A stretch of DNA of 64,000 bases from an uncultured Bacteroidales bacterium (lineage in GTDB: Bacteria > Bacteroidota > Bacteroidia > Bacteroidales > Paludibacteraceae), in NCBI GenBank assembly GCA_903901975.1, contig CAIUTB010000146.1, positions 22,754 through 86,753 on the forward strand. The letters are read 5' to 3'. The translations under genes and the position numbers were made by a program. The notes below the pieces were generated by a model. That model did not search any database. It was not told the DNA's origin and was given only the letters and a program-made list of their open reading frames with translations. Each line of letters starts with the position of its first letter. The first letter of the stretch is position 1. Shown here one piece after another: positions 36,428 through 44,791 of this stretch.

Positions 36428-37224
36428 AAATTAAAAGTTACATAGTATCTTTCTTTCTTTTACTTGCTAATGTTTTGACTTTTAGTCAGACAACATTATT
36501 GACTGAAGATTTTAATTATTCGGCCGGTGATTTACTTACAAATCATGGTTGGAATGAAACTCCTGCTGTTAGTGTTGAATCAAAAGTCCTTTTTGTGGGG
36601 AATAGCTTTACATTCTATAATGATGGTGTAGATATTCATTTGCAAAAATTGATTCAATACGATACCTCGTTCGAAGGAGTTAGTTTCGATATTCAGAAAA
36701 TTGCTGTGAGTTCATATACTTTGGAGGGACATTATAACGATCCGTTGACAATGGCAAAAATCAGAAGCAATAACTGGAACATAGTCGTTTTACAGGAACA
36801 GAGTACCAGACCGATAAACAGCCCTGATTTATTTTTACAATATGCCACCTTGCTCGATACTGAAATAAAAAAAATGAATGCCCGAACAGTTTTATACATG
36901 ACCTGGGCACCAAAAGCAACACTAACTGACATAGATCAACTGGCAGCATCCTATATTTCTGTTGGCAAACAACTTAATGTGCCGGTGGTTCCGGTAGGGA
37001 AAGTATGGGATTCTTTTGTAAGCAAATATCCGAGCATTAATATCTATTATACTGACAATAAACATCCTTCGCTTGCCGGAACATATTTGATAGCATGTAC
37101 TTTCTATTATTCATTATATGGACGAAATCCGGTTTTGAATACTTATGTTCCTGTTGGACTAAGTTCGGCAAATGCCGTTACTATCCGGAAGGCAGTATAT
37201 GATTATATGCAATTAAATAAATAA
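36424..37224 (+). CDS. Exported SGNH/GDSL-type hydrolase with grafted N-terminus
   Basis: 266 residues. Signal peptide (MKIKSYIVSFFLLLANVLTFS), then a short stretch LLTEDFNYSAGDLLTNHGWNE that matches the start of the secreted beta-sandwich proteins encoded next door but then breaks off; from about residue 45 an SGNH fold starts: block I VLFVGNSFTFYNDGV (catalytic Ser), VVLQEQSTRPI, and the catalytic Asp/His block DNKHPSLAGTYL. Probably an esterase acting outside the cytoplasm. The start overlaps the iadA stop (ATGA). Paralogue at 50853-51593 lacks the grafted piece, pointing to a fusion. Confidence 0.85.
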   Translation: MKIKSYIVSFFLLLANVLTFSQTTLLTEDFNYSAGDLLTNHGWNETPAVSVESKVLFVGNSFTFYNDGVDIHLQKLIQYDTSFEGVSFDIQKIAVSSYTLEGHYNDPLTMAKIRSNNWNIVVLQEQSTRPINSPDLFLQYATLLDTEIKKMNARTVLYMTWAPKATLTDIDQLAASYISVGKQLNVPVVPVGKVWDSFVSKYPSINIYYTDNKHPSLAGTYLIACTFYYSLYGRNPVLNTYVPVGLSSANAVTIRKAVYDYMQLNK

Positions 37225-37279
37225 ATTACGATACTTTTTTTAAAACCAATTAATTATTAATCATTAAAATTTAAATGTC

Positions 37280-38281
37280 ATGAAAAAAATTTACTTATTC
37301 GTATTCTTGGGCATTAGCAGTTTAGCTTTTGCAGGTTCTCCTTTATTGATTGAAGATTTTAATTACACAGCAGGTGACTTAATAACTGCACATGGTTGGA
37401 GTAATCATAGCGGTACAACAAGTCCAATTTTAGTTACTTCGCCCGGATTGACTTTTACAGGCTATGTAGGTTCAGGAATAGGACTGGCTGCTGGTTTAAA
37501 CAATACTAGCGAAAAGGATAATAAACAATTTGGAGCTCAAACTTCAGCATGTATTATTTATGCTTCGTTTTTAGTGAACTGTACAGTTACAGTTGCTGCA
37601 GGAGATTGTTTCTTTCATATATGGGATAATACTCTTAATTCACCTACCCAATTCAGAGGCAAGGTTTACCTTGGAAACCACGCTACTGCAGGAAAAATGA
37701 AAGTTGGCTTAGCATATAGTACAACATCACCAACTTATTCTGCCACCGAATTCAATTTTGGTGAAACCTATTTGTTTGTATTAAAATATAATATTATTGA
37801 TGGTGCATTAAACGATCAGGTTAGTTTATATGTGTTTAAAGCCGGAGATTCTTTCATAACAGAACCATCAACTACTACTCTTGGTCCATTATCAGATGGA
37901 GCTGTAGCTGATTTTGCAAATCCTTCCAGTGTAGCTCTTCGTCAATTTAATGCAGCTCAACGTATTACAGTTGATGGAATTCGTGTCAGAAAAGAATGGG
38001 ATATGATAGATGATTCTAATGTTGTTACAGGAATGAGTCCCTTAAATGAAAATCAAACCTTGGTTTGTTATCCGAATCCGGTAACCGATGGATTTGTGAA
38101 TTTGGGCAATATAGCTTCTACAATGAAGGATGTACAGATATTTGATGTGGTGGGTAAAAAAGTATTAACCCAACAAAGCATTTCAAACAGACTGGATGTA
38201 TCCGCTTTAAATTCAGGAATTTATGTATTAAAAGTTTCGGCTGATAATCATACCAGTTCTTCCAGATTAGTGATTAAATAA
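37280..38281 (+). CDS. Secreted beta-sandwich protein with type IX sorting tail (copy 1)
   Basis: 333 residues. Signal peptide (MKKIYLFVFLGISSLAFA), a ~225-residue all-beta domain from LLIEDFNYTAGDLITAHGW to RITVDGIRVRKEW (laminin-G/concanavalin-like by look; ligand unknown), and a C-terminal sorting domain (VCYPNPVTDGFVNLGN, VQIFDVVGKKVL, LNSGIYVLKVSADN, SSRLVIK) that directs secretion by the type IX system and attachment to the cell surface. Four full copies of the beta domain occur in this locus. Confidence 0.85.
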   Translation: MKKIYLFVFLGISSLAFAGSPLLIEDFNYTAGDLITAHGWSNHSGTTSPILVTSPGLTFTGYVGSGIGLAAGLNNTSEKDNKQFGAQTSACIIYASFLVNCTVTVAAGDCFFHIWDNTLNSPTQFRGKVYLGNHATAGKMKVGLAYSTTSPTYSATEFNFGETYLFVLKYNIIDGALNDQVSLYVFKAGDSFITEPSTTTLGPLSDGAVADFANPSSVALRQFNAAQRITVDGIRVRKEWDMIDDSNVVTGMSPLNENQTLVCYPNPVTDGFVNLGNIASTMKDVQIFDVVGKKVLTQQSISNRLDVSALNSGIYVLKVSADNHTSSSRLVIK

Positions 38282-38310
38282 AGCAACTATAAATTTTAAA
38301 CAGAACTATA

Positions 38311-39312
38311 ATGAAAAAGATATATTTATTCATATTGCTCTGCATGAGCAGTTTTACTTTTGCAAGTTCTCCATTATTGGTTGAAGATTTTAATTACAAA
38401 GCAGGTGATTCGATAACGAATCATGGTTGGAATGGTCACAGTTCAGCCGGAACAAATCCAATTCTGGTTACTTCGCCCGGATTAACGTTTGCAGGTTATG
38501 TAGGTTCAAATGTTGATCCCAGTCTGGCTGCCGGAGTAAACAATACTGGTGAAAAGGATGATAAATACTTTGGTGAACAAACAGCTGCAGGTCCTATTTA
38601 TTCCTCGTTTTTAGTAAACGCTACTGCTACATCGACTAGTGCAAACGGCGATTGCTTCTTTCATATATGGGATCCTACTCAAGGACCAACAGTTATGAGA
38701 TGCAAGGTTTACATGGCAAACGGTTTGACAGCAGACAAAATGAAACTTGGTCTATCATATAGTACGACAACTCCAACTTTTTATTCAACTGAATTAAACT
38801 TTGGTGAAACCTATTTGTGTGTAATAAAATATATGGTTGTTGATGGACTGTTAAACGATCAAACAAGTTTATATGTGTTTAAAACGGGAGATGATTTAAG
38901 CACAGAACCACTAACTCCCGCTGTTGGTCCTTTAACCGGGACTGCAGCTGATATTGTTCCAACCAGCGTTTCACTTCGTCAAGGTAATGCAACTGAACGG
39001 ATTACGATTGATGGAATCCGGGTTAAAACATTTTGGCAATTAAACAAAGATGATGCTACAAGTATAAATTCAATAAATGCCAATAATATACTTGAATTTT
39101 ATCCAAATCCGGTTACTGATGGTTATTTGAATCTTACTAATTCAGGCAACTCAACTAAATCGGTTGAGATATTTGATGTAGTTGGGAAAAAAGTGCTGAG
39201 CCAACTAACACTTTTAAGCAGAGTGGATGTGTCAGCATTAAATGCAGGAATTTATGTATTAAACGTTACTGCAGATAATCAGACACGATCTTCGAGATTT
39301 GTTGTAAAATAA
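38311..39312 (+). CDS. Secreted beta-sandwich protein with type IX sorting tail (copy 2)
   Basis: 333 residues, same layout as its upstream neighbour: signal peptide (MKKIYLFILLCMSSFTFA), LLVEDFNYKAGDSITNHGW, YVGSNVDPSLAAGVNNTGEKDDK, FNFGETYL-equivalent LNFGETYLCVIKYMVVDG, RITIDGIRVKTFW, then the sorting tail (EFYPNPVTDGYLNLTN, VEIFDVVGKKVLSQ, LNAGIYVLNVTADN). A tandem duplicate of copy 1, 29 bp apart. Ends with a hairpin. Confidence 0.85.
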   Translation: MKKIYLFILLCMSSFTFASSPLLVEDFNYKAGDSITNHGWNGHSSAGTNPILVTSPGLTFAGYVGSNVDPSLAAGVNNTGEKDDKYFGEQTAAGPIYSSFLVNATATSTSANGDCFFHIWDPTQGPTVMRCKVYMANGLTADKMKLGLSYSTTTPTFYSTELNFGETYLCVIKYMVVDGLLNDQTSLYVFKTGDDLSTEPLTPAVGPLTGTAADIVPTSVSLRQGNATERITIDGIRVKTFWQLNKDDATSINSINANNILEFYPNPVTDGYLNLTNSGNSTKSVEIFDVVGKKVLSQLTLLSRVDVSALNAGIYVLNVTADNQTRSSRFVVK

Positions 39313-39350
39313 ATTTTAAGAATTAGTTCAATTGTAAAATTGATATTTCA

Positions 39351-39383
39351 AAACACAGAGAGTATGATATATTCTCTGTGTTT
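39351..39383. terminator. Hairpin between secreted-protein genes
   Basis: 11-bp perfect stem AAACACAGAGA/TCTCTGTGTTT with a 11-nt loop; T-rich but not a pure T-run after it. It may attenuate the long transcript. Confidence 0.6.
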
Positions 39384-39448
39384 CTCTTACTTTCAGACAA
39401 TTTGAGTATTATATTTTTTTGTCTTCAATATTTATTAGTTTAATTACC

Positions 39449-40549
39449 ATGAACAAAAGCAAGTTATTTCTAGGATTATTGTTTATGATGGCAATCATGT
39501 TGTCATGTAAAACAGATGATGTAAAGCCTTTCGTTACCCTTTCATCCAATGTGACCAGCATTTCTGAAAATGACAGCGTAGCAACAATTACTGCATCCAT
39601 TGTAGTGACGTCGCAGAATGATATAGTTGTAACCCTTGACACTATTGGCAGTACGGCAAAAGGCGATAGCGTTGATTTTGTTCTCAAACCAAGCATAATT
39701 ATCATTCCTGCCGGAAGTTTATCGGGAACTGCTAAATTAACTGCCATTCCGGATAATTTAAAACAAGGAAATCAGACAGTGCTAATAACTCTAAAATCAA
39801 TAGTAGGTGGAAGCTCGAACGATAATCAGAAGCTTACTATCACCATCTTAGATGATGATATCCCGGTAAAAAAGCCACCAATATTAGTTGAAGACTTTGA
39901 TTACACTGCCGGTGATGCACTTACGCTTCATGGCTGGGTTATTCATAGTGCTACAACGAATCCTCTTGTGGTTACTTCTCCGGGATTGACATTTGCCGGT
40001 TATGTAGGGTCAGGCATAGGCAATGCAGCCGGAGTCAATAATACAGGCATTGATGAAAATAAACTTTTCGGAGCTCAAACAAAAGATTCCATTTATGCAT
40101 CATTCATGGTGAATGCCACAGCAACTTCGGCTGCCAGTGATTACTTCTTCCATATATATGATCCTATACCAACTGGGAGTCTGGCTCATAGAGGAAGAGT
40201 TTTCATTATACCAGTATCGGGTGCACCGGGAAAAATGACTATAGGCTTCTCGTTTGGTATTTCTCCTGCACAAGCAACAATGACAACGCAATTAAATTTT
40301 GGTCAAACTTATTTGATGGTTGTTAAGTATACGGTAGTTGATGGTGCTGCCAATGATAAAGTTAGTTTGTATGTATTTGCAGATGGAGATGATTTTACAA
40401 ACGAACCTACAACGCCAACTTTAGGCCCATTGACAGGAACACAGGGTGATATTGTTCCTACCGGTCTAGCGCTTCGTCAGTTTGATGCTGCTCAACGAAT
40501 CACAGTCGATGGAATCAGGGTGAACACTGAATGGAATTTGAAACCATAG
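39449..40549 (+). CDS. Lipoprotein with Calx-beta-like domain and the locus beta-sandwich domain
   Basis: 366 residues. Lipobox Cys at residue 20 (AIMLSC). Residues ~28-140 resemble a Calx-beta repeat (TLSSNVTSISENDSVATITASIVV, GTAKLTAIPDN, KLTITILDDD), residues ~148-366 repeat the domain of its neighbours (ILVEDFDYTAGDALTLHGW ... RITVDGIRVNTEW). There is no sorting tail; membrane anchoring replaces it. The ATG at 39449 is chosen because the lipoprotein signal starts there. Likely surface-exposed binding component. Confidence 0.82.
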   Translation: MNKSKLFLGLLFMMAIMLSCKTDDVKPFVTLSSNVTSISENDSVATITASIVVTSQNDIVVTLDTIGSTAKGDSVDFVLKPSIIIIPAGSLSGTAKLTAIPDNLKQGNQTVLITLKSIVGGSSNDNQKLTITILDDDIPVKKPPILVEDFDYTAGDALTLHGWVIHSATTNPLVVTSPGLTFAGYVGSGIGNAAGVNNTGIDENKLFGAQTKDSIYASFMVNATATSAASDYFFHIYDPIPTGSLAHRGRVFIIPVSGAPGKMTIGFSFGISPAQATMTTQLNFGQTYLMVVKYTVVDGAANDKVSLYVFADGDDFTNEPTTPTLGPLTGTQGDIVPTGLALRQFDAAQRITVDGIRVNTEWNLKP

Positions 40550-40596
40550 AAATTTAAACTGACTCAGTAGGTACATACATTGAAAATTTAAATTTC

Positions 40597-41901
40597 ATGA
40601 AAAAAATTCTAATTAAATTACTAATAATAAGTATTTTGGTTCCTGTGTATGTTAATGCACAGGAGTCAAAATTGCACTCCTATTCTTTTGGCGAAGGATT
40701 GACCTTTACCGATGGGAAAGATTATACAATCGACTTAGATGGTTTTGTTCAACCTTCTTACCAGGGAACACTTTTTTTAGATCCCAATCATAAAGATGTA
40801 TTTAATCGTTTCCGCTTACGCAGATTAAATATGAAACTTTCGGGTGATGTAGATCACAAAAAAATTGAATATGGTCTGCAAATTGATTTAAGCGGTACCT
40901 CTGAGACAGGGAATGCATCCAGCAGCATATTGATGGATGCCTGGGTAGCTTATAATGTAAATAAACAGTTACAAATCACCTTTGGACAGCGAAGTACACC
41001 GACTGACAACCGGGAATTAATGATGGCTTCTCAGACTTTACAATTGGTAGAAAGAAGTAAAGTTACTTCAGCTTTCGCTACGATTCGTGAATTCGGTTTG
41101 TTTTTGGATGGTACCTATAAAATTGGAAAAATGTCTTATTTGAAACCCTATCTGAATGTAACTAATGGTGATGGAATAAATGTATCCTTAAAAGATCACG
41201 GTGGATTGAAATTTGGTGGTCGATTGGATTTTCTGCCATTTGGATTATTTGCCAATTTTGGTCAATCACGCGAAGCAGATATTGTTCGGGAAGGATCGCC
41301 CAAACTGGTCATCGGTTGCAATTACAGTTATAATATCGGAGTTAGCAGCCGTGAAGGCGGCACAAGCGGTTCTATTTTATATCTTGATAGTCTAGGACGG
41401 GAATCCTTACCTAATTTTACTAAATATGGATTGGATTTCGTGTTTAAATACCGGGGTTTTTCGGCCATAGGTGAATTTGTTGGAACATCAGCTTCAGTTC
41501 CTTCATCAATTAGACAGCGTGTACGTACCGATGGAACAACTGCAACTACTTTTTTGGTGAATGGAGTTCAGGATGTACCCAATTATGTAAAGGATCGCAT
41601 GATGCTTGGGAAAGGCTATAATATTCAAATGGGATATGTTTTTAAAAATCGTTTTTCAGTAGATGCCCGCTATACGCATTTGGAGGCAGATACTCAGTCA
41701 TTTTTAAATAACGGAACCTTCTATAACCGTCCTGATTATTACACCGTTGGTCTTTCGAAATATTTGGGCAGAGGATATGGTTTTAAAATTCAGGGATCGC
41801 TCACCTATGTGGTTGCCAAAACAGGATCGAATGATTTTGCAGGTGTTCCTATTACCGGAAATCAGTGGATCATGGACGTAATTACTTCAATATCCTTTTA
41901 A
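40597..41901 (+). CDS. OprO/OprP-type outer-membrane porin (1)
   Basis: 434 residues with signal peptide (MKKILIKLLIISILVPVYVNA). Porin O/P features: FVQPSYQGTLFLD, FNRFRLRRLNMKLSGDVDHKKIEYGLQIDL, DAWVAYNVNKQLQITFGQRSTPTDNRELM, repeated amphipathic strands, and a C-terminal aromatic residue (ITSISF) for barrel insertion. Such porins favour anions; in this locus a carboxylate or acidic peptide would fit. The M14 gene starts 3 bp downstream. Confidence 0.85.
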   Translation: MKKILIKLLIISILVPVYVNAQESKLHSYSFGEGLTFTDGKDYTIDLDGFVQPSYQGTLFLDPNHKDVFNRFRLRRLNMKLSGDVDHKKIEYGLQIDLSGTSETGNASSSILMDAWVAYNVNKQLQITFGQRSTPTDNRELMMASQTLQLVERSKVTSAFATIREFGLFLDGTYKIGKMSYLKPYLNVTNGDGINVSLKDHGGLKFGGRLDFLPFGLFANFGQSREADIVREGSPKLVIGCNYSYNIGVSSREGGTSGSILYLDSLGRESLPNFTKYGLDFVFKYRGFSAIGEFVGTSASVPSSIRQRVRTDGTTATTFLVNGVQDVPNYVKDRMMLGKGYNIQMGYVFKNRFSVDARYTHLEADTQSFLNNGTFYNRPDYYTVGLSKYLGRGYGFKIQGSLTYVVAKTGSNDFAGVPITGNQWIMDVITSISF

Positions 41902-41904
41902 AAG

Positions 41905-43452
41905 ATGAAAAAGCTATTAATCATAATTTTTTGCATACTGTCGGTTTGCTCTAAAGCCCAGTCAAACCGGCAAGACTCAAAACTGACGGACAAATTCTTT
42001 CCCGATCCAAATATCGAGATAAACACCCCTGCTTTTCAGAAAAAAAAGGGTTTTACAAACTACCAAGAAATGATGGTGTTTGTTAATACCCAATTGAGCA
42101 AACATGCCGGGCTAATGAACCTGAGTTTTATCGGAAAGAGCCAGAAAGGAAAGGAAATTCCGTTGATTTTATTGAATAAAAAAAGCAATACTTCTGACCA
42201 AAAAATCAAAGTCTGGATTCAGGCTTCGCTGCATGGTGATGAACCCGGAACTACCGAAGGGGTATTATATTTGTTGGACAAGCTTTTAAATGACAGCAGC
42301 TGTTCCTATATGTTAAACAAGCTTGAAATCGGCCTAATTCCAATGGCTAATATTGATGGCAATGAAATGCTGGAACGAACTGCTGCCAATGGGCTTGATT
42401 TGAATCGGGATCAAACCAAGCTGATAATTCCTGAAAGTAGCATTCTAAAAAAAGCATTCAGTGATTTTGGTGCGGATGTGGCCATTGATTTTCACGAATA
42501 TCAACCCTACCGGAAAGATTACAGTCAGTTTAGCAGCTATGGAGTTGTGCCGGGTTTTGATGCCATGTTTATGTATTCCGGCAATCTGAATGTTCCAAAA
42601 AGTCTACGAGAGTATACTAAATCAAGGTTTGTAAGCAATGCAGCCAGCTTATTGGACGAAAATAAACTCACACACCACGATTACTTTACCACCGACAAAC
42701 TGATGGGAGCGGTTCAGATAAATCAGGGATCGTCAAGCTCCAGATCAAGTGCCACTTCGTACGCATTGGCCAATACCATTTCCAGTTTAATTGAAATTCG
42801 TGGTGTAGGACTCGGCCGGACTTCCTTAAAACGACGAGTTCAAAGTATTTTTCTGATTGCTTTTTCTTATATGAAAACGGCTTATGATAATACAGAGGAA
42901 GTAAAAGCCGAAATTGCTAAAGCAGTTGAAAACCCGAATCCGGAAGTTGTTGCCAAAAGTTCAAATCCGGTGGAAAAGGAAAAACTAAAAATGATTGATC
43001 TGGATACCAATAAAGAAATTGAAATTGAAGTAAATCTCGCAGATGCCTGGAAATCAAAAGCCCTTATCACACGTAAAAGACCTTCAGCCTATATTTTATT
43101 GCCGGATCAGGTGGTGTTAGTTGAAAAGCTTAAGATTTTGGGATTACAGCTGACCGAATTGAAAAAGTCAACCGAATTGGAAGTTGAAAATTATAGTATA
43201 TACGAATATCAAAAAGATTCGGAAGAAGACGAAGGAGTGTTTCGACAGGAAGTAAAAGTAAAAACGCAAGCCGTTAGCAAGACTTTTCCGGCGGGAACTT
43301 ATGTGGTTGCTCTGAATCAGCGAAAATCAAATCTGGCAGTTGAAGTTCTCGAACCTGAAGCTCCCAATAGTTTTGTTTCGTTTTCCATACTTAAAACAGA
43401 CTTAAATAAAGAACTGCCTGTATATCGGTATTTTGGAAACTCAAATTTATAA
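41905..43452 (+). CDS. Exported M14 zinc carboxypeptidase
   Basis: 515 residues, signal peptide (MKKLLIIIFCILSVCSKA). M14 features: zinc ligands in LHGDEPGTTEG (HxxE) and IDFHEYQ (His), substrate arginine region NGLDLNRDQT, catalytic Glu in LIEIRGVGLG. A ~200-residue C-terminal extension (from about 320) is beta-rich and unassigned. It would trim peptides in the periplasm or at the cell surface before import. Tightly packed between the two porin genes (3 and 24 bp). Confidence 0.87.
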   Translation: MKKLLIIIFCILSVCSKAQSNRQDSKLTDKFFPDPNIEINTPAFQKKKGFTNYQEMMVFVNTQLSKHAGLMNLSFIGKSQKGKEIPLILLNKKSNTSDQKIKVWIQASLHGDEPGTTEGVLYLLDKLLNDSSCSYMLNKLEIGLIPMANIDGNEMLERTAANGLDLNRDQTKLIIPESSILKKAFSDFGADVAIDFHEYQPYRKDYSQFSSYGVVPGFDAMFMYSGNLNVPKSLREYTKSRFVSNAASLLDENKLTHHDYFTTDKLMGAVQINQGSSSSRSSATSYALANTISSLIEIRGVGLGRTSLKRRVQSIFLIAFSYMKTAYDNTEEVKAEIAKAVENPNPEVVAKSSNPVEKEKLKMIDLDTNKEIEIEVNLADAWKSKALITRKRPSAYILLPDQVVLVEKLKILGLQLTELKKSTELEVENYSIYEYQKDSEEDEGVFRQEVKVKTQAVSKTFPAGTYVVALNQRKSNLAVEVLEPEAPNSFVSFSILKTDLNKELPVYRYFGNSNL

Positions 43453-43476
43453 CTCATATCAATAAGATTAAATTTT

Positions 43477-44697
43477 ATGAAAAAATTAATTTTTTGTATC
43501 TCGATTATTGCATTCATGCAAACAATAAGTCTTGATTTGCATGCACAAAATAAAGTATCGTACGAATTGGGAAATGGAATAAACTTCGGACTAAACGACG
43601 GTGCTTATCAGTTTAAAATAAGTGGAATGATTCAGCCTGCTGTTAGTTTTCAAAAGCTGAGCAGTCAATCAACCGCGGACTTTTACTACAATGTGAACCG
43701 TACTTATTTCAATTTCTCTGGTTCTGCATTTAAAGAAAAAGTAAGTTTCTTTCTTCAGACAGATTTTAGTTTGGGTTTTCCGCTTTTAGATGCCTGGATT
43801 GCCTATAAACCAATGAAAGACCTGATTCTGACTGTGGGGCAAATGCAAGCCGTTTCAAATAACCGTGAAATGTTGGTTATGGAAGATAAATTGCAGTTTG
43901 CCGATCGGAGTTTATTAAGCACATCATTCTCTCAAACCGGTCGTGAGTTTGGCGTTTTTGCAAGCCAAAAATTCAACATTGGAAAAGTTGGAATTGTTCC
44001 ACAGATTTCTGTAACATCCGGTGATGGGAGAAATTCGTTTGGTGCCGATTCACGCGATACTGATTTAGGCGGCTTAAAATATGCCGGTCGAATCGATTTA
44101 TATCCTCTTGGCTATTTTTCCAAAGGAAATGAAAATCTGATCCCCGATTTACTACACGAACAGGATTTGAAGTTCGTTTTGGGTGGCGCAGCGAGTTATA
44201 ACACCGGAGTCAGCAATTCGGTAGGTGAAGGACATGGGAATTTCCAGTTTTATAATAAAAACGGTGGGATCAAATTGCCTGATTACCGGAAGTTGTATGC
44301 CGATATTCTGATAAAATTCCGGGGTATTTCGTTGCTGGGTGAATTTGTAAAGTCCACCGCCACGAATTTAGACGGAAGTTATACTGCAGCTTCTTTAAGC
44401 AGTCCTTTGTTGCCGACTCAGATAAGCGAATTCATGGCTTTAGGGTCCGCCTATAATGCGCAGATAGGCTATGCAACCAAAGATGGTTATGCCCTGGATG
44501 TACGTTATGATGCCTTAACACCTGAATTTGCAAGCGATGCTAATTCTATAATAAAAAATACAACAGCCACAACTATTGGATTTTCGAAATACTTTAAAGC
44601 GAATAATCTTAAAATGCAGGCATCTGTTTCTTCTGTAAAATATCCTGACAGCAGCACCAAGCTGGTTGGATCATTGATTTTTCAGGTTGTCTTTTAA
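43477..44697 (+). CDS. OprO/OprP-type outer-membrane porin (2)
   Basis: 406 residues, signal peptide (MKKLIFCISIIAFMQTISLDLHA). A paralogue of the porin at 40597: FKISGMIQPAVSFQKLS, YFNFSGSAFKEKVSFFLQTDFSLGFPLLDAWIAYKPMKDLILTVGQMQAVSNNREMLV in pieces, REFGVFASQKFNIGKVG, ILIKFRGISLLGEFVKS, and a terminal Phe (FQVVF). The pair brackets the M14 peptidase. Confidence 0.83.
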   Translation: MKKLIFCISIIAFMQTISLDLHAQNKVSYELGNGINFGLNDGAYQFKISGMIQPAVSFQKLSSQSTADFYYNVNRTYFNFSGSAFKEKVSFFLQTDFSLGFPLLDAWIAYKPMKDLILTVGQMQAVSNNREMLVMEDKLQFADRSLLSTSFSQTGREFGVFASQKFNIGKVGIVPQISVTSGDGRNSFGADSRDTDLGGLKYAGRIDLYPLGYFSKGNENLIPDLLHEQDLKFVLGGAASYNTGVSNSVGEGHGNFQFYNKNGGIKLPDYRKLYADILIKFRGISLLGEFVKSTATNLDGSYTAASLSSPLLPTQISEFMALGSAYNAQIGYATKDGYALDVRYDALTPEFASDANSIIKNTTATTIGFSKYFKANNLKMQASVSSVKYPDSSTKLVGSLIFQVVF

Positions 44698-44791
44698 AAA
44701 CTGATAAGTTTCTATTAAACATGATTTGAATAACTTTTACATCACAAATCAATAGTAGTTTCGTTTTTGTTAATCTTTTAAATTATATAAC

